Origin: Parasponia andersonii
Lineage: Eukaryota; Streptophyta; Magnoliopsida; Rosales; Cannabaceae
Length of the DNA stretch: 64,000 nucleotides
NCBI GenBank assembly: GCA_002914805.1
Contig: JXTB01000500.1
Span: forward strand, 205,183-269,182
Reading direction: 5' to 3'
Below are positions 12,195 to 23,576 of the stretch, piece after piece. The position numbers were made by a program, and so were the translations under genes. The notes below the pieces were generated by a model. That model worked only from the letters and a program-made list of their open reading frames with translations. It did not search any database and was not told the DNA's origin. Each line of letters begins with the position of its first letter. The first letter of the stretch is position 1.

Positions 12195-13939
12195 GGAAAA
12201 AGGAGCGAGTTGGTCCTTCAATCCATCCGCATCCTTCCTTCGCTGCCTTCCGTGCGTTTCAACGCTCTCCATCTTCAGTCACACCATTCTTCATCTTCAT
12301 CTTCATCTTCACGGGGTATTGTTGTTTTTAAGTTGTTATTTCTAGCTTTGCTTTAATTTTTCGCCTCTCTTTCTCCTTTTTTTTTTTTTGGGGTATATTT
12401 TTGGGGGTTTTGAAGAATTTCCCTTTTCCGATCGATCGATTCGATCATTCGTTACCATTAATTGCTTAAATGCGTGTATTGATTGTCTTTTGTTATTGCT
12501 AATATATATATATATATATATATTTTTCCGAATTCAGTTGTTTGTTTGTTCGTAATCGTTATGTTATATACACATAGACTCATACATGTGGATGTGAAAT
12601 TTTACTCTTGAAGCAAAAATACCAACCACAGGTCTTGTTTAGATGAATTTGTGAATCTCAATCTCAACTTAGATTACATGAAGATGATTCTTCACCATAA
12701 CTACAATTTATCATAATTCCTTTGTTTATCTAAATCCAACGGACTTGTTGTTTCTCTATAAATTTTTTTTTTTTAAAAAAAAATCTACTTGAGAGTTGAG
12801 TCTTTTAAAAAAAAAAGCCTCTTTTTGAAATTAAGTTGTTCGGATGCAGAACAGCTTCCTAGATGAGTGTACGAATGGAAGATGAGTGTTTGACTCGTGC
12901 AAAATCTAATAAAATGCGGAATTTAGTCAAGAGAAATGAGTTTAGTTGATGCATGAGTGTTTTGACGTGATTTTTAGGCTATCGGGTGAGTAATTATCCT
13001 TAGGAGAACAACCACTATTTATGTAGAACAGGGCTGCTCATACATTTTAACTCTGGAGAAGATGATTTCTGGTGTGTAAATGCTATTTAATTAAGAACAC
13101 GATCCTTGGTGTTGTATGAAGGTTTGGATAGGATTTTAGCCTATCATGTACGGTAGAAACCAAGAAAAATGCATCTTTAAGAACTGCTGTGGTTGAAAAC
13201 GTGAATGACAGCGAAAATGAGAGAGACTGATAGCTGAAGTATGTGTAAGTGAGTGCTTCCAGGTCTAAGAGGTCTGATTTTGTGAAGAGAGGAGCTTCAT
13301 ATTTACAATAGGAAAGCTTAGACTTAATGACCAAGTAGTTGGTGGGGGATAAGAAGTGGCAGAAAAGTAGATGTTCTTGTCATTTACATTTTCAAGAGTG
13401 ATTTTCACATGGTTAGGTTTGGATTTCAACCGCTCTAATACCATGAAATTGCTAATTCATTCCTAGGATCTTACAAAACTGAATTGCGTAAGTGCTTCAT
13501 CTGCTGCCACCTGGCAGGTTTCATTCTGAAACCGTGTACTAGGAGTGGTAAAGACACCCGGTTTAAGGGTTATGTCCGTGCAGGTAAACAGGGACTTTTC
13601 GCGCATTAAACCCCTCTTCTAGAAAACCCCATTAGGGTAGTAGAGGGTTTAGGGTAAATACCCTACTGATTTCTACTCTTCTCTATTATATACATTTTTA
13701 TCTTAAGCTAATTATGATAATTACTTGGTTAATAAAATTCTAGTCTGATTTTATGGACTCGCCCAAAATATCTTCTAATATAGTTCTTTTCAATTCCCTG
13801 CTTCCATCTATATAGATATTAGTTGGAAAGTCTTGACTATTCAAATTTTACTTCATATATGTAATGTATGCTTGCCTTTTTTTTTCCCCCCCTTTTCTTT
13901 TCTTTAAATTCTCAGTTTTTGTAACTGCTACTTCTGCAG
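12195..13939 (+). other. eRF1: eRF1 5' UTR exon (about 12195-12315) and 5' UTR intron (12316-13939)
   Basis: A C/T-rich leader (CTTCCTTCGCTGCCTTCCG, then four CTTCAT/CTTCAC-like repeats) ends at 12315, followed by a GTATTG donor. A T-rich intron of about 1.62 kb ends at CTTCTGCAG (13937-13939), 19 bases before the start codon. A long first intron in the 5' UTR is common in highly expressed plant housekeeping genes and often raises expression. The transcript start is estimated from the change in composition. The 83-codon minus-strand frame inside the intron (13083-13334) is not supported as a gene. Confidence 0.65.
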
Positions 13940-13958
13940 ATTACTGTATTAGCTTCCG

Positions 13959-15272
13959 ATGGCAGATGCTCATGAGACTGATAGGAACATTGAGATCTGG
14001 AAGATTAAGAAACTAATCAAGGGACTTGAGGCTGCGAGGGGAAATGGCACCAGCATGATTTCTCTTATCATGCCTCCGCGTGATCAAATATCTCGTGTTA
14101 CTAAGATGCTGGGGGATGAATTTGGAACTGCTTCAAACATTAAAAGCAGAGTGAATCGTCAGTCTGTTTTAGGTGCCATTACATCTGCCCAGCAGAGGCT
14201 AAAGCTTTACAACAAGGTTCCTCAGAATGGGCTCGTTCTCTATACAGGGACAATTGTTACAGACGATGGTAAGGAAAAGAAGGTTACCATCGATTTTGAG
14301 CCATTCAGGCCTATAAATGCATCTCTTTACCTCTGTGACAACAAGTTTCACACTGAAGCTCTGAACGAGCTTTTAGAATCTGATGATAAGTTTGGTTTTA
14401 TTGTCATGGATGGTAATGGGACCCTTTTTGGGACATTGAGTGGTAACACACGAGAGGTACTGCATAAATTTAGTGTTGACCTTCCGAAGAAACATGGAAG
14501 AGGTGGGCAATCAGCCCTTCGTTTTGCTCGTCTTCGAATGGAGAAGCGCCACAACTATGTGAGGAAGACGGCAGAGCTTGCCACTCAATTTTATATTAAT
14601 CCTGCCACCAGCCAGCCCAATGTTTCAGGATTAATACTTGCTGGATCAGCTGACTTCAAAACTGAGCTCAGTCAGTCGGATATGTTTGATCCCCGTCTCC
14701 AGGCCAAGATATTGAATGTGGTGGATGTTTCTTATGGAGGGGAGAACGGCTTTAATCAGGCTATTGAGCTGTCATCAGAGATCCTTTCTAATGTCAAGTT
14801 TATACAAGAGAAGCGATTGATAGGCAAATACTTTGAGGAGATAAGCCAGGATACTGGCAAGTACGTTTTTGGTGTGGATGATACACTAAAAGCTTTGGAA
14901 ATGGGTGCCGTTGATATGCTTATTGTGTGGGAGAGTTTGGATATTAATAGGTACTCGTTGAAAAACAACAGTACCGGTGAAATTGTAATAAAACACTTGA
15001 ACAAGGAGCAGGAAAGCAATGTGAACAACTTCCGGGATTCTAATGGCTCTGCTGAATTAGAGGTTGAGGATAAGATATCGTTGCTTGAGTGGTTTGCTAA
15101 TGAATACAGGAAATTTGGATGTTCACTTGAATTTGTGACCAACAAATCACAGGAGGGTTCCCAGTTTTGTCGTGGATTTGGTGGTATAGGAGGAATTCTT
15201 CGTTATCAGCTTGATATGAGAACACTTGATGAGTACTCTGACGACGGAGAAGTTTATGATGATTCTGAATAG
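13959..15272 (+). CDS. eRF1: eukaryotic peptide chain release factor subunit 1 (eRF1)
   Basis: eRF1 recognises all three stop codons in the ribosomal A site and, with the GTPase eRF3, triggers release of the finished protein in the cytosol. The 437-residue frame has the family's full length and domain order. Domain 1 has the stop-decoding motifs TASNIKS (NIKS at residues 60-63) and YLCDNKF (YxCxxxF, 124-130). Domain 2 has the catalytic GGQ (182-184, within [15 protein letters not shown]) that reaches the peptidyl-transferase centre. Domain 3 carries the eRF3-binding region and ends in the usual acidic tail ([13 protein letters not shown]). The coding region is uninterrupted, as in other plant eRF1 genes; the only intron I see is in the 5' UTR. 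The start is fixed by the conserved [19 protein letters not shown] beginning. No key residue is missing, so it should be functional. Confidence 0.98.
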   Translation: MADAHETDRNIEIWKIKKLIKGLEAARGNGTSMISLIMPPRDQISRVTKMLGDEFGTASNIKSRVNRQSVLGAITSAQQRLKLYNKVPQNGLVLYTGTIVTDDGKEKKVTIDFEPFRPINASLYLCDNKFHTEALNELLESDDKFGFIVMDGNGTLFGTLSGNTREVLHKFSVDLPKKHGRGGQSALRFARLRMEKRHNYVRKTAELATQFYINPATSQPNVSGLILAGSADFKTELSQSDMFDPRLQAKILNVVDVSYGGENGFNQAIELSSEILSNVKFIQEKRLIGKYFEEISQDTGKYVFGVDDTLKALEMGAVDMLIVWESLDINRYSLKNNSTGEIVIKHLNKEQESNVNNFRDSNGSAELEVEDKISLLEWFANEYRKFGCSLEFVTNKSQEGSQFCRGFGGIGGILRYQLDMRTLDEYSDDGEVYDDSE

Positions 15273-15930
15273 CAATCAATCAATTCTGTCCTAAAGCTGG
15301 TGCAGGAGGAGGGTGGGAGAAAAAGCCTGCACCAGTGCAAGGGCTCGCCCTTGCTGCTACTGCTCCCATATTTCAAGAAACATTTCTGTGGCTTAATTAA
15401 GGTAGCAATCAGATTTTGATGGTTTTATATTTTCTTCTCTTTTTCTAAAGGAAAACCTTGATTGATGGTTCCTGATTGTTACTTTTCCTATGTCAATTTG
15501 TATATTTTTGTTGAAAAGGATACGTCTATGGTGTTATCTGAGCCCACAAGTCGGGGTGTGGTGCTGTCAACGTATCATGACCATCTCTTCGTTGGAAAAA
15601 GTGGTCTGGAAAATGGGCATGGAGCTCTCAGCGACGGACTTAGGATGAAGACATCTGCCCCAAAAAGGCTTTGGAAAGCAAGCTGCTGTGCGTGGTTGCG
15701 GTCTCGTGAATACTTATTTTTCAATTATTATATGCGGAGGCCTCAGTGGTGAAGTTGATTAGTGTTTATTACTACTGTTTTTCTGTTTTTGGCTCAATGG
15801 ATGTGGAATGCTGTGTGTTTGCGCTGGAGTGACCATTGGTTATCGATGGTGCTTTGACCTTTTGGCTTTATCGTATTTGGTTATATTGTTTAGACTTTTA
15901 ATTGCCTTTATAATAAATTGTTATGTTTGC
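15273..15930 (+). terminator. eRF1: eRF1 3' UTR with likely polyadenylation signal
   Basis: After the stop codon at 15270-15272 about 640 bases of T-rich 3' UTR follow. A canonical AATAAA lies at 15912-15917, followed by a TTGTTATGTTTGCGTGTG stretch, a plausible cleavage region near 15930-15940. The 96-codon frame at 15462-15752 falls inside this UTR and has no family resemblance. Beyond 15960 the sequence turns into plain A/T-rich spacer. Confidence 0.55.
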
Positions 15931-15959
15931 GTGTGATATCCAATTTTCCGATTTTTATC

Positions 15960-17536
15960 ATGGTTTAGTAATGATTTGGGCTTCTTTTAACACGTCGACA
16001 TACTTGAAAAAAAGTTCAATTTCTTGATTATAGGTAATAATTATGATCTGGAAAAACATAATGAATGTATTAACACCGTGTTAAAACTAACGAAAATTAT
16101 AACAATGCACTTGATCTCTAGTAAAATATCGTTTTTCATCTTGGATTTTCGTCCCGTGTAAGATAAATAATATATTAATATAAACGTATCATATTCTAAG
16201 GTAGGTGATGTTTAACGTTCTAATTATACCAACCAAAGAAGTTATTTTTTTCTTTTTCTTTTTTTTTTTTTTAAAAAAAAAGAAAAACCAATTACCACAA
16301 TATGAGAATTACAATTAGTAATTTCCCAATTACAAAACAAAACATAACATGAATGTTGAAAAAAAAAACTAATCTTCGAATGCGTATGTGTTGTTTCATT
16401 CCCGAAACAAAAGATAAAGCACAAAGAATCATTACCATTATTTCTCTACAAAGAGTTCTTATAACCAGTTGTCTACACTTAAAATATACTAGCAGCTATT
16501 ATAGTCTAAATTAATGTATCGATCAACAGAGAAATGAATCAATAATAAAAAAATAACAAAAAATTAAAAAAAATTGAAAATAAATAAATAACTAAGTTAC
16601 AAATTAAAATAATCACAAAATAATAAATGAAAATACTAATATGAGAAAATCTAGATTTTAAGATTCACTTAATTGTTTGCTTAAGTGTTAACAACTTTGA
16701 TTCTTATTTATTACTCAATTATTTGTTTCACATTCCCAACACATAACCAGAAAATATAGTATTAAATAACAAATATTAATCTAAATATTCAATATGAGAA
16801 ATTGTTCCAATTAACACAAAAATAATTTATCTTATTAGTTATCTAAGATCAACGATATATTATAGAGATAATACTGTAATAAAAGATCAACTAATAAAAT
16901 AAATATAATTATAATCTAATTTAAATTATCACATAAAGAAAATATAATTGAATTTATATGAGAAATTAGGAAATAATATATTAAAACTAAAAATATTGAA
17001 GAGTTTAACAAATTAAATATATAAGCGTATCTTAGGAGTCAAAATTGAAAATAGAAAAATTATACAACTAATATCATCTTTTTAACTTTTTTAAAAACTA
17101 GCTTAATCTTATAAAATTTTTTCTCACAAAATTAGTGTATATTTTTCTCAACACGACTATTTATAACCGAGTATTTATAACCGAGTTTAAAGTGGTGTAC
17201 AAATTTCGACGTTTTGATATAAGTAATCTGATTGGTACTCTTTCAATTTCTCTTTTTCTTCTGAGCCTTGGGTGTGATCTCGTGCGGCTGAAATTAGTGA
17301 ATCCAGCACTAAAATAGCTTCGGATTTGCGAAAGAAAACGATAAAGTCAACCCAATGATGTGGCACTCGAGGACTACCTATAACATCGGTTGTACGGAGG
17401 ATGAGAAGCATTAGATTAGACACAAAGGAGAGCTGCTGCAACTGCTCGACGTCTATAAGTCCTGAGTGATGCCTTGGACGTGAGACACACGCTCATCTGA
17501 AGCTGTAGATGCTTGAATTGACGACCCCGATCATGT
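15960..17536. other. AT-rich spacer, no gene
   Basis: Mostly A/T runs (T-run and A-run around 16246-16290; A-rich from 16540). A distinct, less AT-rich block at about 17190-17530 contains an 84-codon minus-strand frame (17187-17441, LILRTTDVIGSPRVPHHWVDF). It looks like a fragment of something once coding or of a retroelement, but I do not recognise it. Confidence 0.4.
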
Positions 17537-18821
17537 ATTAGTTAGAGTTTACGCCGCGTATATTTTAGATATTTATTGAATTAATAAAATAATATTTTTT
17601 TATTTGAATTTGTACATAATTAGTATGCCATTAAATATTAAAAAATTCATGATTTATTTGTCTGAGCATAAATTTAGTATATAAATGTTATATATATGAG
17701 GATTAAATTTATAAATAATAAATTAAATATAGTCCGTAATAATTAATTAAAATTTGAAATCTTTAATTAAATATTATTAGTTTGATATATTAATATTGAG
17801 AATGTAATAGTCTTATTCGCACTATTGATGTGTTAACATTACAATGGAGGTACTTTATATAATTCGATTATATGAGACTGGGTTAGACATGATTTGAATC
17901 TCATATAAATTCCGTTAACTGTTGAGAGTTCAAATAATGTCACTAGATGATCATATATAGATCAATCTTAATCCTGAATAGTTATAGACTTCTATTTATA
18001 ACATTACGTTCTTTAACATAGTTGTTAAATGTTTGTTTTTTAATCACATCGAAATACTTATATCTTAGGAGCACGATGAGATGAATAAGTGAGAATGTAA
18101 CTTACAGATATGGAATCCATTCATTCCATTAGAAAGCTAGAAAGATGATTCCCTTGTGTATTGATTCAAGACTTGAACAGTTTGAGTACTAAATTTATAA
18201 TAGTTTTATAAATTAATTGTTCGTTAGAGAATTAATGGTACACAAGGATAAAGATATAATTGGAGAGATAAACGGAATATAATCTAGCTCTAGTTATAAA
18301 TTGTCTATAGATGATTGAACTACATGTAATGATTAAATCAATGGATTGTTCGCTGTTTTCTGAGTAAATTAATTCTGTAATTTCAAGAGTGTAATTCCAG
18401 ATTTTTAGTGGAGTAATATTGGAATTAATAAATTAGACAAATTAATAAAGAGTTTAATTAATTGTCATAATTTATTGGAGTTTGAATTACAGGTTCCTAG
18501 GTCCCCAATTCCACTTCTTACAAATACTGTACTGGATATTATATTATTTCTGTTACTACACACTTTGTCTAGATAAATTGTTTGTTTACAATAATTAATA
18601 ATTGTTATTAATTAATTAATTTTGAATTAATTAATTTAAATTTATAGAGAGATAAGTTTCCTAATTTGTTTAAATTTTGAATTTAAAAATATCTAATTAT
18701 CAGATAATTAGATAAATAGAAATTAGGAAACTGTTAAAAGTAAAACACTCTTTCTTGAAGGGGTGAATTATCTGCTAGTTTATATATATATATATATAAA
18801 TATATATTAATTTGATTAAAT

Positions 18822-18879
<58 letters not shown>

Positions 18880-19368
18880 TTGCCAATCCAATAGGTATTT
18901 TTTTTCTTTACCTATGGGTAGGTATTTTTTTTTTTAGCCGTTGGATCATCATCTNTATATAAAGGAAACCCTAGCAGAAAATAGACACTACGTATTTTTT
19001 TAACAGAGCTTCCATAAACTAGAGAGAAAAAAAAGAGAGTCTTCATATTATCTGTAGAACAAAACTCTTGCAATCTCATGTGTTAAGTAAATTGCAAGTG
19101 CCTAAAGTGTGAGTTTTAAGAAATTATACGCAACGCCTACACGTTTATCCAGTTGTACTTGAGACTTGGATTGAAAGATCATAGTTGAGAAGACAGTAAA
19201 ATTAAGATTCACTGATAGTCTACAACAAATATTAGATCTATTCTCTTTGTATGTTCCAATTTGTTATGAATTAATACTATATACTCATATAGTCAATTGT
19301 TTTGAGAAAATTTTTGATTATTTCTGTCCCAATCTTTCGCTGCGAAAATCGTTTTTAAATCCAACAAT
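17537..19368 (+). mobile_element. copia-type solo LTR (probable)
   Basis: The sequence has the texture of a long plant copia LTR. It starts near TTAGTTAGAGTTTACG, has a U3 with ATTCTGTAATTTCAAGAG and GTGGAGTAATATTGGAATTA, a TATATAAAGGAAACCCTAG promoter at about 18955-18975, an R/U5 part with CTCTTGCAATCTC, and an end at CGTTTTTAAATCCAACA (19368). No primer-binding site or retroelement domain follows on either side, so it appears to be a solo LTR. The left end is uncertain. A MITE-like copy sits inside it. Confidence 0.5.
18781..18957 (+). repeat. (TA)n array with MITE-like repeat copy E
   Basis: A long TA array (about 18781-18877, with one interruption) is followed by GGTTGCCAATCCAATAGGTA, a T-run, CCTATGGGTAGGTA, another T-run and AGCCGTTGGATCATCAT. 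The latter is, in reverse complement, the right arm of the fuller copy at 40276-40515. Only this arm is present here. An undetermined base lies at 18955, at the edge of the copy. Confidence 0.6.
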
Positions 19369-20190
19369 AAGGATCTCCATTTCCCACTCGCGAGTTTATC
19401 TCTTCATTTTCCCGCTTTGTTTATTCATTTTCATTTCAATCTAAATCAAAATAAAACAAATGAAATTAAATCAAATTCAAATGAAACCTAAATTATAATC
19501 TAAATCAAATAATAATCTAAATCGAATAGAAAATATTATTTGAATTTAATTAAATTAAACTAAATTATTCTAAACTAAATTAAATTAAATACCAAAAATT
19601 GAATAAAATTTAAGTAAACTAAATATAAATACTAAAAATTAAATTACCTATAAAATAACCTAGATTAAAATAAAATTACTTAAAAAATATGCAAAATATA
19701 TACTTGAGAAAAAGGTAAATAACTTTATTTTCTTAAAGTTATCAGATCATTAGAGTAGTTAATCGTACCACGACAATTTTAAAATAATTTTTTACCACAT
19801 ACGTAGTAAATCTCAGAGACAATAAAAATCTAGATGCACATCACATCGAGGCATGATATGAACTTTGATAAACTCCACCATTTTGTATACCGTGTGGCCC
19901 CATAAATTTATGGGAATAAAAACTTTACAAAAAGGAAAGATTATTAAAAAGAACAAAAAAAAAAAAAAGGAAAATCCAACCAGGGAGATAAAAGAGTATC
20001 TCCTTCCCAGGTGAAGTAGAGATCATGATAGAAAAGCTGTTGAGGAAGAATGCGAAGTTTTTGAGAGGGAGAGAGAAAGTTTATCTGACCAAAGAAATTT
20101 CAAATTGCATGATGGGTCAAAAAATTAAATAAAACGAGGGAATAACCATGTTAATTAACGGAACATTCTGTATTAGGAACTTGGCGGAAT
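19369..20190. other. low-complexity spacer (AAATCTAAAT / AAATTAAACT type)
   Basis: About 19440-19690 consists of drifting 10-12-base words built from CTAAATC, AAATTAAA and ATAAACTA, an old short-unit repeat. The remainder to 20190 is unremarkable A-rich DNA. No gene. Confidence 0.5.
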
Positions 20191-20194
20191 ATTA

Positions 20195-20322
20195 GGGATT
20201 CCTTAGGATTTGTCTTTCTGGAAACTGGGTTCCCTAGATTGATGATGGCAGAATATAAGGGATTCCTTAGGATTTGTCTTTATGGAAACTGGGTTCCTTA
20301 GAGAGATGATGGGACCAAAAGG
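20195..20322 (+). repeat. 64-base tandem duplication at the head of duplicated unit 1
   Basis: GGGATTCCTTAGGATTTGTCTTT.TGGAAACTGGGTTCC occurs twice with the starts 64 bases apart (20195 and 20259). The same GGAAACTGGGTTCC word marks the first bases of unit 2 near 37497, so this small repeat lies at the boundary of the large duplication. Confidence 0.75.
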
Positions 20323-20633
20323 TCAATGTATAAATCTTAGTTTTGATATCATCTGATCAATCACAGGAAACGGTTGGTCATTTTTATTCTTTTTATTTCA
20401 CATGCAAAGCTGGATATTACCAAAAAGGACTGCGAGTATATAATTGCAAGATAAACCATAGTCCATATATATATATATGTATGACACACACTTGCTCCTG
20501 TAATTTCTTGCTGGCTGCTCGGCTGCTGCTACGGCTACTGCTCACCATTGACTTGACTGAATATTATATGTCCATATCTATAAATATTGACTCCTACTTT
20601 GGCCGCGTGCTGAGTGCGGGTGTTTAATCACAA

Positions 20634-20634
<1 letters not shown>

Positions 20635-20709
<75 letters not shown>

Positions 20710-20711
20710 CA
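20635..20711. repeat. compound (CT)n-(TA)n microsatellite
   Basis: About 25 CT units in two blocks followed by about eight TA units. The corresponding place in unit 2 (about 39745-39775) has only a short degenerate CTCTCT..TATATA tract, so the repeat expanded in unit 1 or shrank in unit 2. Confidence 0.85.
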
Positions 20712-21077
20712 TATCCTTATTAATTGTTAATAAGGAGTTAGCTTTATACTAGTCTACTACTCATCACCGTTTATCATTAAAAGAAAAAAATCGAGGACCC
20801 TATTTGTGTGGTACATGTGAATATACGTGTGAACCATATATATTTGAAGCATGGATATCTATAATTTGATACTTGTTGCCAACAACCTACGTTTTGGCAC
20901 CTTCCATAAAAGGTTAGCTATGAATTGGGAATTATTTTATATTCTCTTAATATTGTTGGGATTATTTTTCAGAAAACTTCGTCTTCCTTGATTTTGATTG
21001 ATTTTGATTGGTGAAGCTTCGATTGATGAGTAACTTATCACTTTTTTTTTGAAGTCTAATCATGTGATTCTTTAGAG

Positions 21078-21258
21078 TAGGTATTTTTTTTTGCAGTTGG
21101 ATAACTATTAAGTCGTGATGCTATTTATCTTTTTTACTTTTTACAATAAAAAAATATGAATGCTAAATTTTCATTAGCCAAATTGATATCTATGCATAGG
21201 TAAAAAAAAAAAAACCTACTGGATTAGTGCCCATATATATATATATATATATATATCT
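21078..21258 (-). repeat. MITE-like repeat copy C next to (TA)n
   Basis: Read on the minus strand it starts at the TA array (about 21233-21256) with GGGCACTAATCCAGTAGGT, a T-run and CCTATGCATAGATATCAATT, and ends with ATCCAACTGCAAAAAAAAAA and TACCTAC. It corresponds to copy A in unit 2, so it was already present before the duplication. Confidence 0.65.
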
Positions 21259-21259
21259 G

Positions 21260-22234
21260 TATACATTCGGAGAGTTTGGAGATTTTTGTTTTTTCTCTTT
21301 ATGGATTAGTATTTGGACTAAGTTCAAAATAATTTGTCAAATTTATCTATAATTATTCCATTCTAATTCTTTTACACTAAGTTAGTGACAAGTGTATTTT
21401 ACTATACATTCGAATTTAAGAATTTCTTATCTTTGAACTCTTTTAATGTGTTTTGTTGTTTTTGATATATATATCAGATGAGAAGTCATTGAATGGAGAA
21501 TTCTGACTTTTCGAGTAAAACTGAGACCAAACTAAAGTAATTTCGATTTTTTACGAGCAAATACGGACGAACAATGTCTCAACAGAGCGTAGTAGCACCA
21601 AAATGGAAGAAATTCAGTAGAACTGGGCACTACAATGCCAATTAGCCAAAGGTTCTAGAGAACTAGAGTTGTGACGCCACTCGCACAGCACTGCGGTGCC
21701 ATAACATCGATCCAGTGGCGCCACAATGCCACAGTTCGATGTTGTAGTGCCACAGTCCGGTGTTGCAGTGCCAGCTCTTCGACTGTCTCGGTGCTACGGT
21801 GCCACACTTGGCAGCACTGTGCCATAAAATGCAGACACATTGCATAATTTTTTGATCGTGGCCAGTTGGCTTATTCTATATAAACTCTTTTACACTCATC
21901 TGAAATGGGACGACTAGGGGACGAAAACTCCAGCAGCCAAGGATTTTTAGACTTACTTCAAAGAAGAAAATAACATCAAGCAAGAGGAGTCAAGAGGAGA
22001 AAATCAATTTGGAAAGCTTTAAAACGAGTTTTTTTTACCTATTACTCTTGTCTTTCTCTTATATTATCTGAACTTGAATATGTATCTATTTTGTTATATC
22101 TATTGTGTTTTTCCTTGTATGAATATGAGCTAAACTCTATTTCTAGGAGGCAATTGAACTTCTAATATAATCCAACTATTTAGTTTTCTTTTATTGTTCT
22201 TCTTGATATCTATGGTTGAATTGATTGTTTTATC
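21260..22234 (+). mobile_element. gypsy LTR-like tract of unit 1, left part
   Basis: Features of a long gypsy-type LTR: GACTTTTCGAGTAAAACTGAG, a patch of GTGCCACAG-type repeats (about 21640-21845), a TATA box in CTATATAAACTC (about 21877) and a T-rich leader-like part. The tract continues at 36899-37490 beyond the inserted copia element, where GTACTTAGCATTCGTAAATC and GGGAGCGACTC resemble the end of such LTRs. No coding domain. The family assignment is by texture only. Confidence 0.45.
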
Positions 22235-23576
22235 TGTTGACCTATGTAGCTTTCAATCTTGCCTTATTTTGATAATAACAAACATGTGATTTAGTTACTA
22301 ATAACTGGCTTGAATTTGTAGTTATGAAATTGAAAAAGAAATTGATAAAACTTAAGAAATGAAGTTCTCAGGAATAGAGCTTCATTGATAAACCTCGAAG
22401 GATGAAGATGAATGTGAAGAATCAAGATTCAAGTCTAAGTCTAAATAGGTTAAAATTTATTCCTAGTTTTGTACTTGATTTATTGCATTGTACAAAATAT
22501 TCTCTTCGATGTGGCTCAAAAATCATTCAAATGATTTTTCAAACAAATCTTCAAAGAATTAGCTAAACTTTAAATCTATTAATTCTTAATTGTTTGAAAA
22601 TAAATATCATTTCTAATCTGGCCCAAATATTCTCAAAAGTACATTTTCTTAAAGATAAAAATGTTTTGATAAAGGAAGTTTTAAGAACAACCAAATTAGT
22701 TCAAATGAAGCAAAAAATTTGGTTTTTGACTAATTTTGGTCGACCAGATTTAGTTGACCAAAAGAAAGATAAAAAATGGCCGTTGGAGCTGAACTGGCGT
22801 TTCGGACTCTAACGGCTAGTTTTTGGTCGACCAAAATTATTTCTGGTCGACAAAAATTTTGGCAGCAAGATACCAACAGTCGAAAATGGCTAGTTTTTGA
22901 AGATGCCTTTAAATATAGCCAAATTTGATGACTTAAAAAGTGAGAATACAAACCTATATTGGTACCCAATCAGTTTCTAAGTGCAAGAGCTCTCTTTTAC
23001 TCAACTATAACTTTCAAATCTATTTGAGTCATTCCTAGAGCATCATTTGTGCATTATTTTCAAATCACCTAAGCTTATCTTGTATTATTATTTGAGTGAG
23101 TGTTCACTTATATTTTCATAAAAACATTATTGAGAGGTGAGGTTGGCACCCTAGTCATAAACAACCCGATATAGATGAGATTGAGACCGGATTCTAAATA
23201 ATCAATGGTTAGGCATGATAAAGCCGGATTCAAGACTATTGTAGAGGCGTGGGTATGCCTAAGAAGAAATCACTCCGGATTGTACAAGGGATCAACCAAG
23301 CCCATAATCTTGATTCGATAGTGGAAAGCTATAAGCAAGTTGCTGAGAGCTGAGACGTAGGCAAACCGTCGAGTTTGTTGAACTCGTAAAAAAAACATTT
23401 ACATCTCTCTATCCCTATCTCTTTAATTTATTTATTTTGATATTGTGGTAATTTATTTGCTATTTTTACTTGTGTTATTCATTATTTGCTCAATCTTGTT
23501 ACTTTATTCAAAAAGTTTATAAACATCGTAAAAACCCAATTCACCTTCTCTTAGGTTAGATATTCTTAGGACAACA
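22235..23576 (+). repeat. 5' LTR of the SIRE-like element
   Basis: Starts TGTTGACCTATGTAGC and ends GGACAACA, directly followed by the primer-binding site. It matches 35405-36681 along its whole length. It shows repeated GGTCGACCA-type words (about 22735-22860), likely regulatory or simply a family signature. Confidence 0.9.

Larger units (their letters stand above)
20230..22234. repeat. duplicated unit 1, left part (BAHD-less copy)
   Basis: This stretch matches 37494-37711 and then 39574-41484 in order and orientation, at roughly 90-95 % by eye. It contains the region downstream of the BAHD gene (20285-20489), directly joined to the distal part of its promoter (20493 onward: TTGCTCCTGTAATTTCTTGCTGG), then the leader-upstream DNA, the MITE-like copy and an LTR-like tract. 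The coding region and core promoter present in unit 2 are absent here. Unit 1 continues at 36899-37490, after the inserted copia element. Confidence 0.85.

Noticed and set aside
13083-13334. 83-codon minus-strand frame in the eRF1 5' UTR intron
   Set aside because: Serine/phenylalanine-rich, intronic, no family resemblance.
15462-15752. 96-codon plus-strand frame after eRF1
   Set aside because: Lies in the 3' UTR before the AATAAA at 15912, with no recognisable domain.
21655-21845. Two ~60-codon minus-strand frames with repeated LQHRTVAL-type words
   Set aside because: They come from the short GCCACAG repeats in the LTR-like tract.
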